A stretch of DNA of 64,000 bases from Bizionia argentinensis JUB59. GTDB taxonomy: Bacteria; Bacteroidota; Bacteroidia; Flavobacteriales; Flavobacteriaceae. Shown piece after piece: positions 56,475-64,000 of this stretch; the stretch's first letter is position 1, and every line of letters begins with the position of its first letter. Location: positions 1 to 64,000 of the forward strand of contig NZ_AFXZ01000019.1 of assembly GCF_000224335.1 (NCBI RefSeq). The letters are read 5' to 3'. The translations under genes were made by a program, and so were the position numbers. The notes beneath the pieces are model-generated. The model searched no databases. It worked only from the letters and a program-made list of their open reading frames with translations, and was not told the DNA's origin.

Positions 56475-57440
56475 TTATTTTATGTTAACTTTTATTTTTT
56501 CGGATTGGAATTTAGGAGTGTACAGAATAAATCTATCTTCAAATGGTGCAATATTTTCAACAATATAGTATTTCCCATCTTCCTTCATTTCTATTAACTT
56601 GTTTAAAGTAAATAGCTCTTTAAATTCGTTAAGCGTTATTTTTGGGTTTTTCTCAAATAGATCACGAACCATTTTATACGTCTGTCTATTATTTCTTGTG
56701 AAATTTTCTTTAGAAATTGTTGTGTCTTTTTCAATCATTCTCATTAACTCCATATAAGCAAATGGCTTAGCAACTTGCCCCTTTTGATTAAAGTTAATAA
56801 CGTTAATTTCGTTTTCTTGCTCACAAAATTTATCTAAAATAATTTCGTTCCCTTTAATATTGATAATTGCATATTGACAATCATTTAAAGTAAATGTTTT
56901 TCCAATATCATTTAGGGTTAATTCAATTTTATCGTAACCTATTAAATAACTTAACTCAAACTCCACAAAACCACTTATCTTTTCATTTTCGGCATATTCA
57001 CTTTTTACATCAGTTTTAAAATTAATTTTCCCATATCCGCTATTTGAATTATAGAATGTATTTAATTCGAATGGCTCTCCATTTTCTTTCAGCAGATTAC
57101 TTTCTATTAAATCTACCGAAAAAACGCCTGTTGTTTGCATATTAAATCGTTCGGTAAGTTTTCCTGTAAAAACCAATTGATTCTTTTCGTTTACACTTAA
57201 TTGAGCAGTTTCCTTAACTAGTTCTGAACAAGCAGATATTTGTTCTTGCGTCACTATTTCATTAAAAAAATCGCCTTCTTTATATTCTTCGAACTTAAAA
57301 GCATTATGAGTCGTCTTATTGAATCTTTCAGAGCCTTGACCATGTAATGCCCTGGTAATGAAATCTCTTTGTTCCTCTGTAATTTCCTGACTAAATAAGT
57401 TTACACTAAAAAAAATGGCTAATACTATCAGTTTATTCAT
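56475..57440 (-). CDS. Hypothetical secreted protein
   Basis: A 321-residue protein with a signal peptide (LIVLAIFFSVNLFSQ). It has no domain I recognise. The middle part alternates short beta strands (GYGKINFKTDV, KISGFVEFELSY, YDKIELTLNDIG) and the end is helical and charged. The flanking gaps (226 and 179 bp) hold no clear feature. Likely periplasmic. Confidence 0.55.
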   Translation of the reverse strand: MNKLIVLAIFFSVNLFSQEITEEQRDFITRALHGQGSERFNKTTHNAFKFEEYKEGDFFNEIVTQEQISACSELVKETAQLSVNEKNQLVFTGKLTERFNMQTTGVFSVDLIESNLLKENGEPFELNTFYNSNSGYGKINFKTDVKSEYAENEKISGFVEFELSYLIGYDKIELTLNDIGKTFTLNDCQYAIINIKGNEIILDKFCEQENEINVINFNQKGQVAKPFAYMELMRMIEKDTTISKENFTRNNRQTYKMVRDLFEKNPKITLNEFKELFTLNKLIEMKEDGKYYIVENIAPFEDRFILYTPKFQSEKIKVNIK

Positions 57441-57619
57441 AATGTAATTTTGTTGTGCGTAAAGTATTTATGTTAATTCAATCATGATTAAGCATGCAAT
57501 TTAGCAAAAAAAAACACAGACTGAACTCTGACAGCTATCGGAAGTAAATTTCTATACTTCGAAATTTGTTAGCGGCCATCTTTTCAAGAAATTTTTAATT
57601 GCGCTTCTGTGTTGCTATG

Positions 57620-58525
57620 TTATTTAAATTCTTTTAATAGTTTCTCTTTCTTGTTTTCTTTAATAAAATAAACACCTATTAAAACCAAAACTTCACCAAG
57701 TGCGTACCATAGCGTAAATTCTTCTCCATCTAGAATCCCCCAGAAAACAGAAATAACAGGAATTAAAAGAGAAATTGTACTAACAAAAACTGCCGAAGTA
57801 TCTTGAACCAATTTAAAAAATAAAAACATAACTAAAGTTGTACTAACCACGGTTAGGAAAACTAAATACCCTAAAGATTCCAAAGTTTCTGTTTGCGTAT
57901 AATCAATATCCGTAAAGAAACCTGAAAACGCTAAAATTATAAGCGAAGGAATCATCCAGAAGGCATAAATAGAACTCGCTAATTCTGTCGATTTTATATG
58001 CATCAATTTTTTTTCAACAATAAGTGCTGAAAGGGCGTATAAAGCAGCACCAACAATTAATAAAAGTATATAAAAGTAATGACTATCACTCCCATTTGAA
58101 CCGGATGTGTAAACCAAGATTAAAGCACCTAAAAAACCAATTACAGCACCCAGATACTGAATGGTTTTACTTCGAATTCCAAAAATAAACGCACCTAATA
58201 TTAAGGTGAAAACAGGATCCAATGCGTTAATAATTCCAGCCAAAGAGCTACTCACTTCTCTTTGCGCGAATGGAAAGATGAAAACAACTAAAAAATTACC
58301 GAACAAACCCGATAAAGCAATCCAAAAGATATCTTTCTTTGCCATTTTCCATAAAGCTGGAAAACCGATAAACGCTAAAAGTAGTCCTGAAAGTCCTGCA
58401 CGAAAAGCACCAATTTGAAAAGGATCAAAAACCGGCAATGTCTTTTTTATAAGAATAAAAGACGAACCCCACGTAATGGAGATAATAAGAAGTAGAAGAT
58501 ATTTGTTTTGTAAAATTTGCTTCAT
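57620..58525 (-). CDS. DMT family transporter (EamA domains)
   Basis: A 301-residue protein with ten hydrophobic helices in two EamA halves. The start is ITWGSSFILIKKTL, and GAFRAGLSG and LGAVIGFLGALIL are typical. Members export metabolites or amino acids; the substrate cannot be assigned. Confidence 0.88.
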   Translation of the reverse strand: MKQILQNKYLLLLIISITWGSSFILIKKTLPVFDPFQIGAFRAGLSGLLLAFIGFPALWKMAKKDIFWIALSGLFGNFLVVFIFPFAQREVSSSLAGIINALDPVFTLILGAFIFGIRSKTIQYLGAVIGFLGALILVYTSGSNGSDSHYFYILLLIVGAALYALSALIVEKKLMHIKSTELASSIYAFWMIPSLIILAFSGFFTDIDYTQTETLESLGYLVFLTVVSTTLVMFLFFKLVQDTSAVFVSTISLLIPVISVFWGILDGEEFTLWYALGEVLVLIGVYFIKENKKEKLLKEFK

Positions 58526-58599
58526 CTTTTTTAATGGAATTGAAGTAGCAATATTAACTCATTAGGAAAAGACAATGGTCAAAATAGTATACATCTAAT

Positions 58600-58950
58600 T
58601 TAACTGTACTTATTCCTAAACCAAACTTTTTGCCACTCACGTTGTAAAATTAAAAAAGCCACCTGCTCGGCCATAATAACCGTATCGGAACCATCTAATT
58701 GCTTCACTTTATCTTCCGAAACATCAATAATATACAAGAGGTTTAAATAGTCCATAAACTTTTCTTGTACCAACTTATAAACCATTTCATGTAACATAAG
58801 TTTTAAACTAGTTGGTAAGACTTCTAAATCAAACTCTAAATCCACATTTGCTAAAGCTAAATCTTTATTCAATTGTTGAATTAGTTTTTGACAGAGTTCT
58901 AATTGATTCGCTTCATCAATTAAATCGGAAAAAGTAACTGGTAATTGCAT
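58600..58950 (-). CDS. Conserved hypothetical protein of the polyprenyl synthetase operon
   Basis: A 116-residue soluble, mostly helical protein with no recognised motif. Its start overlaps the stop of the polyprenyl synthetase gene by one base, so the two are translationally coupled. Confidence 0.65.
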   Translation of the reverse strand: MQLPVTFSDLIDEANQLELCQKLIQQLNKDLALANVDLEFDLEVLPTSLKLMLHEMVYKLVQEKFMDYLNLLYIIDVSEDKVKQLDGSDTVIMAEQVAFLILQREWQKVWFRNKYS

Positions 58951-59924
58951 TAGACATCTCTATTCATTAATTGCTGACCAAATGTTTTTAAAATCTTCTT
59001 TTTGTCTTCAGAAACTTGAAGATTTTCTAAAATTCGAAATGCTTTATCGGTATAATCTTTAATAATCTCTCTGGTTGCTTGACTAGCGCCAGAAGCATTA
59101 AAAACTTCTTTTATAGTTTCTATTTTATCGGTTTGATCTGTCGGTTTTAAACTATATAAATGTATTAACTGTTGTTTTTCATCGGCATTAGAGAACTCTA
59201 AAGCTTTTAAATATAAGTATGTTTTTTTGTTTTCAATAATATCTCCACCAACTTGCTTACCAAAGGTTTCAGGATTGCCAAAAGCATCTAAATAATCGTC
59301 TTGTAACTGAAATGCAATACCAAGATTTTTACCAAACTCATAAATGTTTAAAATATCCTCATGAGATGCATTAGCCACAATGGCTCCCATTTCCATAGCA
59401 GCACCAACTAAAACAGCTGTTTTATACTCTATCATTTTCAAGTACTCTGGAATAGAAACATCGTCTCTAGTTTCAAAATCCACATCATATTGTTGCCCTT
59501 CACACACTTGCAATGCGGTTTTACTAAATAGCTTGGCCAATGCCTGAAAGTTTGCGGGCTCATAATTTTCAAACAACTGGTAAGCCATAATAAGCATAGC
59601 ATCGCCAGAAAGGATTCCCGTATTAATATCCCATTTTTCGTGAACTGTTTCTTGACCTCTTCGCAATGGTGCATCATCCATAATATCGTCATGCACTAAC
59701 GAGAAATTATGAAACACCTCAATACTCAATGCGGCATCCAAGGCTTTTTTATAATCACAGTCAAAAATCTCGGCCGTCATTAACGTTAAAACTGGACGTA
59801 AACGTTTTCCGCCTAATTGTAGGATGTAATTAATAGGATTATATAAAGATTGTGGCTCTTTATATTGGATATAGTCATCCAAGTAATCCACGAAGGCTTG
59901 CTGATAAAATGGTATGTTTCGCAT
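58950..59924 (-). CDS. Polyprenyl diphosphate synthase
   Basis: A 324-residue trans-isoprenyl diphosphate synthase. The first Asp-rich motif is HDDIMDDAPLRRG and the second is QLQDDYLDAFG, with GKRLRPVL near the start. It makes the chain for menaquinone or another lipid; the product length is not read from sequence. The ATG at 59924 (MRNIPFYQQ) is preferred over one six codons upstream. Confidence 0.9.
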   Translation of the reverse strand: MRNIPFYQQAFVDYLDDYIQYKEPQSLYNPINYILQLGGKRLRPVLTLMTAEIFDCDYKKALDAALSIEVFHNFSLVHDDIMDDAPLRRGQETVHEKWDINTGILSGDAMLIMAYQLFENYEPANFQALAKLFSKTALQVCEGQQYDVDFETRDDVSIPEYLKMIEYKTAVLVGAAMEMGAIVANASHEDILNIYEFGKNLGIAFQLQDDYLDAFGNPETFGKQVGGDIIENKKTYLYLKALEFSNADEKQQLIHLYSLKPTDQTDKIETIKEVFNASGASQATREIIKDYTDKAFRILENLQVSEDKKKILKTFGQQLMNRDV

Positions 59925-60006
59925 CCTGCAAAAATAAGGCAATTGATTTAATAATTACAAGAACCAGATAGCATTATTAAAAAAAGGTTAAAACCATGGA
60001 AACTTT

Positions 60007-60038
60007 TTTGGTTTTTAAAGTTTCCTGTATTATATTTG
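60007..60038 (+). promoter_or_regulatory. Promoter of the TetR-efflux operon
   Basis: TTTG (60007-60010) and TATATTTG (60031-60038) are 20 bp apart, matching the Bacteroidetes consensus, 9 bp before the TetR ATG. The regulator may therefore control its own operon. Confidence 0.6.
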
Positions 60039-60047
60039 CATTAGATT

Positions 60048-60647
60048 ATGAAAGAAAAAATACTTAATAACGCAGCCGACATGTTTTTATCCTACGGGTT
60101 TAAAAGCGTAACCATGGACGATATAGCAAATGAAATTGGTGTTTCTAAAAAAACCATTTATCAACATTACGCTACAAAAACCAAGTTAGTTCAGGCTACA
60201 ACGCTTTATATGTTTGAGTTTATTTCGCATGGCATTGATTGCATTTGTGCTTTGAACCAAAATCCGATTGATGAAATTTTCGAGATCAAAAAATTCACGA
60301 TGGTGCATTTAAAAGACGAAAAATCATCACCACAATACCAGTTAAAAAAATATTATCCTAAAATTTTCGAGTCCTTAAAAAACAATCAATTCCACATTAT
60401 GCAAGATTGCGTAAAGAATAATTTAACTCGTGGTGTTGCAGAAGGATTGTATCGAGATTCGATAAATATTGAATTTGTTTCAAGGTTATATTTTAATATC
60501 ATGATGAGTTTAAAAGACCCTGAAATATTTCCAATAAACGATTTCCCCATGAAAAACCTTATGGACAATTATTTAGAATATCATATCCGTGGAATTAGTA
60601 CGGATAAAGGTATCGCCAAATTAGAATCCACTTTATTGATAGCTTAA
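60048..60647 (+). CDS. TetR/AcrR family transcriptional regulator
   Basis: A 199-residue protein with an N-terminal helix-turn-helix (MDDIANEIGVSKKTIYQHYATK) and an unrelated C-terminal ligand domain. It is first in an operon with a TolC-type outer-membrane channel, a periplasmic adaptor and an RND pump, so it most likely represses the efflux system until an inducer binds. Confidence 0.9.
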   Translation: MKEKILNNAADMFLSYGFKSVTMDDIANEIGVSKKTIYQHYATKTKLVQATTLYMFEFISHGIDCICALNQNPIDEIFEIKKFTMVHLKDEKSSPQYQLKKYYPKIFESLKNNQFHIMQDCVKNNLTRGVAEGLYRDSINIEFVSRLYFNIMMSLKDPEIFPINDFPMKNLMDNYLEYHIRGISTDKGIAKLESTLLIA

Positions 60648-60671
60648 AAAATAATTAGACGCAAACCCACA

Positions 60672-62015
60672 ATGAAAAACACATCACTAATAATAATCAG
60701 TTTACTGTTTTCCTCTTGGATGTTTAGCCAAGAAAAGCCAAATGCTTTCACATTACAAGACGCTATAGATTATGCTTTAACCAACAACCGCTCGGTAAAA
60801 AATGCGGCAAGGGACATTGAAGCTGCTAAAAAGCAAAAATGGGAAACCACCGCCTCTGGATTACCACAAATTAGTGGTGCTGTAGATTACCAAAACTGGA
60901 TAAAACAACAAGTATCATTACTTCCGGCAGAACTTTCTGGTGGCACACCAGGCACATTCGTACCAGTACTTTTTGGTACAAAACAAAACGTAAACGCAAC
61001 AGCAACCTTAAGCCAATTGGTTTTTGATGGCGCATATTTAGTAGGATTGCAATCAGCGAAAGTGTATTTAGAAATTTCTAAAAACGCCAAAATTAAAACA
61101 GATTTAGAGGTCAGAAATGCGGTAATTAACGCTTATGGAAATGTTTTGTTAGCCTCGGAAAATTTAGAAATTGCTAAGAAAAACATTGATGTTCTTGAAA
61201 AAAACCTCTACGAAACAACTAAAATCTACGAAAACGGTTTAGGTGAAGAAGAGAGTGTTGAGCAACTTCAAATAACCCTAACCGGTTTACAAAACTATTT
61301 AAATAATATAAAACGGCAAGATTATATAGCACATCAGATGTTTAATATTACTTTAGGTATCGATTTAAATGAAGAAACGATTTTAATTGACAATTTAGAA
61401 TCCTTAACGCTTCAAAATATGTCGTTAGATATTCTTGAAACGGATGATAATGTTGAAAACAGCATTGATTATCAAATTGCTAAAAACCAAGAGGAGTCTA
61501 AAGAACTACTTTTAAAACTTGAAAAAACAAATTCCCTACCAACCCTTAGCGCTTTTATAAATGCGGGATATAGTGGTTTTAGCGAAACATTTTCGTTTGC
61601 AAACAATAATCAAAAATGGTATGGATCCTCGCTTGCTGGGGTAAGTTTATCCATTCCTATTTTTAGTTCTGGTATGCGAGGTGCAGCAACCCAGCGCGCT
61701 CAAATAGATTTAGAGATAGCTAAAGAACAACTAACAGAAACCGAACAGCAATTAAAATTTCAAATATCGGCCGCCAAAAGCGACTACCTATTTGCTATTG
61801 CTGAATATGAAAACAAGCGTCAGAATTTAAATTTAGCAGAACGTATTGAACAAAAAAATCAAACTAAATTCTTTGAAGGTATAGCTTCAAGTTTCGATTT
61901 AAGACAAGCGCAAACGCAATTGTATTCTGCACAGCAGGAATATTTAAGATCTATGTTTGATGTTATCACGAAAAAATCAGAATTAGAAACCGTATTAAAC
62001 ACTGTCAATTATTAA
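60672..62015 (+). CDS. TolC family outer-membrane channel
   Basis: A 447-residue protein with a signal peptide and TolC-family coiled-coil repeats (LQDAIDYALTNNRSVKNAARD; ASSFDLRQAQTQLYSAQQEYL). It is the outer-membrane exit duct of the tripartite efflux pump encoded next to it, 25 bp after the TetR gene. Confidence 0.92.
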   Translation: MKNTSLIIISLLFSSWMFSQEKPNAFTLQDAIDYALTNNRSVKNAARDIEAAKKQKWETTASGLPQISGAVDYQNWIKQQVSLLPAELSGGTPGTFVPVLFGTKQNVNATATLSQLVFDGAYLVGLQSAKVYLEISKNAKIKTDLEVRNAVINAYGNVLLASENLEIAKKNIDVLEKNLYETTKIYENGLGEEESVEQLQITLTGLQNYLNNIKRQDYIAHQMFNITLGIDLNEETILIDNLESLTLQNMSLDILETDDNVENSIDYQIAKNQEESKELLLKLEKTNSLPTLSAFINAGYSGFSETFSFANNNQKWYGSSLAGVSLSIPIFSSGMRGAATQRAQIDLEIAKEQLTETEQQLKFQISAAKSDYLFAIAEYENKRQNLNLAERIEQKNQTKFFEGIASSFDLRQAQTQLYSAQQEYLRSMFDVITKKSELETVLNTVNY

Positions 62016-62037
62016 GTCAATCAACCTTTATAAACTC

Positions 62038-63234
62038 ATGAAAAATATAAAAATACTTATTATCCTTGCCCTAGTTATTTCATCTTGCGGTAATAAAAAC
62101 GAAAAATCATTTAATGCTGTTTTAGGATCGAATAACTTAACAAATTTAAAGGAAAAACGCTCTGAAATAGACACCAAGCAGCAAGAGTTAAACGAAAAGA
62201 TAAAGTTGCTTAATGAAAAGATAGCCAAATTAGATACGATTAGAAAAGTACCTTTAATCACTACTTTTATGGCTAATCAAGAGGTTTTTAATCACCAATT
62301 GGAAATTCAAGGAAATGTTACTACTAAAGACCTGCTGGTTTTAATGCCAGAATACAATGGTATTTTAACAAACGTATATATTAAAGAAGGGCAACAAGTA
62401 AAAAAAGGACAACTTTTAGCCAAAATTGACGATGGTGGTTTAAGTCAGCAATTAGCGCAGTTACAAATTCAAGCTAATTTAGCAAAAACAACCTTTGAGC
62501 GCCAAAAGCGTTTATGGGATCAGAATATTGGTAGTGAAATTCAGTTTCTACAAGCCAAATCTACTTACGAATCTCAAGAGGAATCTGTTAATCAACTTAA
62601 GCAACAAATATCTAAAACCAATGTTAAGGCACCTTTTTCTGGAACCATTGATGATGTTATTACCGAACAAGGAAGCGTGGTTATGGCTGGCCAAACGCAA
62701 TTAATGCGAATTATAAATTTAGACAACATGTATATTGAAACCGATATACCAGAAAGCTATATTGGCGATGTTACTCGTGGCAAAAAAGTTACGGTTGAGT
62801 TTCCTGTATTAGGTAAATCAATTGAAACAAAAATACGTCAGGCTGGTGATTTTATTAATCCTGCCAACCGAACTTTTAAAGTGGAAGTAAGTATACCAAA
62901 TGATGATAAAAACATCAAACCAAACTTAACTGCACGACTTAAAATTAACGATTATACAAATGAAAACGCGTTGCTTATTCCGCAGAGTATTATATCAGAA
63001 AATGCCGCCGGCGAGCAATACATTTATATCATAAAGAATAAAAAAGAGTCCGGTGAAGGCGAAGCCAAACGCGTTATTATAAAAACTGGAAAAACTCAAG
63101 GTGATGTAATTGAAGTTTTAGAAGGTATTGAAAATGGTTCTGAAATAATTGAAGAAGGTGCCCGAAGTGTAAAAGATGGTCAGATTGTTAAAGTCATCGA
63201 ATTACAAAACGACACCAAAAGCGCTAACGACTAA
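62038..63234 (+). CDS. RND efflux periplasmic adaptor, lipoprotein
   Basis: A 398-residue membrane-fusion protein. The lipoprotein signal ends VISSCGNKN. A coiled coil precedes a barrel-sandwich region (LVLMPEYNGILTNVYIKEGQ, VKAPFSGTIDDVITEQG), then a beta-barrel and a membrane-proximal domain. It links the TolC channel to the RND pump. Confidence 0.93.
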   Translation: MKNIKILIILALVISSCGNKNEKSFNAVLGSNNLTNLKEKRSEIDTKQQELNEKIKLLNEKIAKLDTIRKVPLITTFMANQEVFNHQLEIQGNVTTKDLLVLMPEYNGILTNVYIKEGQQVKKGQLLAKIDDGGLSQQLAQLQIQANLAKTTFERQKRLWDQNIGSEIQFLQAKSTYESQEESVNQLKQQISKTNVKAPFSGTIDDVITEQGSVVMAGQTQLMRIINLDNMYIETDIPESYIGDVTRGKKVTVEFPVLGKSIETKIRQAGDFINPANRTFKVEVSIPNDDKNIKPNLTARLKINDYTNENALLIPQSIISENAAGEQYIYIIKNKKESGEGEAKRVIIKTGKTQGDVIEVLEGIENGSEIIEEGARSVKDGQIVKVIELQNDTKSAND

Positions 63235-63245
63235 AAAAATAACTC

Positions 63246-64000
63246 ATGTCTAAAAAGAAAAAACAAGTCGATAGAGAATTTGGTTTATCATCGTGGGCTA
63301 TCAACAATAAGACCACCATGTATGTCCTCATTCTGGTGATATTTTATTTAGGTGTTGCCGCTTTTTTTGAAATGCCTCGCGAAAGCTTCCCTGAAGTAAA
63401 CGAAACAAAAATATACATCAGTTCTATTTACCCAGGAAACACGGCAGAAGATGTTGAAAAACTCATCACCGACCCACTGGAAGACGAATTAAAAACCGTG
63501 AGTAATGTGGTGGAAATAACCTCAACATCTCAAGAGGATTTTTCCATGATTATAGTGGAGTTCGATGAAGGTATAAGCGTTGAACAAGCCAAACAAAAAG
63601 TAAAAGATGAAATAGACACCAAAACGGCAGGCGAAGATTGGCCTATGTCCAACGGTGCTAAAGTAAAACCTGATGTTTTTGAATTGAGTCTTTCTGAAGA
63701 AATGCCTATTTTAAACATTAATATTTCCGGCGATTATCCTGTTGAAAAATTAAAAGAATATGGCGAATATCTTCAGGATGAAATTGAAAACTTAATAGAA
63801 ATTAAAAAGGTTGATATTCGTGGCGCCCAAGATAAAGAGGTCGAAGTTGCCGTAGACATCTATAAAATGATGGCTGCCGAAGTTACTTTTAACGACATTA
63901 TTAGTGCAATTAATAATGGAAACATCACCATGTCTGCAGGTAACTTAAAAGCTAGTGGACAAAGACGAACCATTCGTATTTTAGGTGAAATTGAATCGCC
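63246..64000 (+). CDS. RND efflux permease, N-terminal part (cut by window edge)
   Basis: An open frame of 251 residues running off the window. It has one helix (TTMYVLILVIFYLGVAAFF) followed by the periplasmic pore region MPRESFPEVNE, IYPGNTAEDVEKLITDPLE and FDEGISVEQAKQKVKDEID, matching AcrB-type pumps. The start ATG is 12 bp after the adaptor gene. Confidence 0.92.
   Translation, partial: MSKKKKQVDREFGLSSWAINNKTTMYVLILVIFYLGVAAFFEMPRESFPEVNETKIYISSIYPGNTAEDVEKLITDPLEDELKTVSNVVEITSTSQEDFSMIIVEFDEGISVEQAKQKVKDEIDTKTAGEDWPMSNGAKVKPDVFELSLSEEMPILNINISGDYPVEKLKEYGEYLQDEIENLIEIKKVDIRGAQDKEVEVAVDIYKMMAAEVTFNDIISAINNGNITMSAGNLKASGQRRTIRILGEIES

Overview
The window is a stretch of a low-GC chromosome from the phylum Bacteroidota, almost certainly a marine-type member of the Flavobacteriaceae. 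The evidence is the AT-rich sequence, promoters of the Bacteroidetes TTTG / TAnnTTTG type, few Shine-Dalgarno sites, many Bacteroidetes-type lipoprotein and outer-membrane beta-barrel genes, and the syntenic block rplM-rpsI-rpsB-tsf-pyrH-frr. I saw no phage, insertion sequence or CRISPR array.

Layout. 1-6 kb: tRNA-Gln, a DUF2723 (TMEM260-like) membrane protein, a polysaccharide deacetylase, a thioredoxin-fold protein without its CxxC, and a membrane metallophosphoesterase. 6-10 kb: a PNGase F-like lipoprotein beside a GH20 hexosaminidase whose catalytic Asp-Glu is altered, a likely N-glycan degradation pair. 10-16.5 kb: an aldehyde dehydrogenase, then a cyanophycin locus (synthetase, divergent cyanophycinase, isoaspartyl peptidase). 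16.7-31.8 kb: housekeeping genes (polA, ribosomal and translation factors, pyrH, an RND/MMPL exporter, asnS, rpoN). 31.8-38 kb: a small operon whose last gene is broken by a 16-bp tandem duplication, an ExbB/ExbD operon, tRNA-Ser, an asparaginase and a TatD nuclease.

The accessory region at 38-51.5 kb is the most unusual part. An ECF sigma factor and a membrane anti-sigma-like protein with a TPR domain sit next to four copies of one bipartite promoter, GGTAACAA-N15-(T/G)AT(A/G)TAA, with identical spacing. These precede three secreted lipoproteins (two are paralogues) and a PKD/beta-barrel protein gene that is followed by a CHAT-domain (caspase-like) protein, a retropepsin-like aspartic protease and a LuxR-type response regulator. 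Directly after the response regulator lie three tandem cassettes. Each has an 18-bp palindrome (ATACGTA-N4-TACGTAT), a -7 element 21-22 bp downstream, a GCTATT start and an intrinsic terminator, and each predicts an RNA of 72-74 nt. A fourth copy of the same operator-promoter, 2 kb away, drives a 44-aa membrane protein. I read this as one signalling module: sigma/anti-sigma, two proteases on opposite sides of the inner membrane, surface lipoproteins, and a response regulator controlling a small-RNA array. The module's function is inference. The repeated sites are visible in the sequence. Two small genes inside the array region are broken.

51.5-64 kb: 2-oxoglutarate dehydrogenase E1/E2, a beta-barrel protein, an unidentified secreted protein, a DMT transporter, a polyprenyl synthetase, and a TetR-TolC-adaptor-RND efflux operon cut by the window's right edge.
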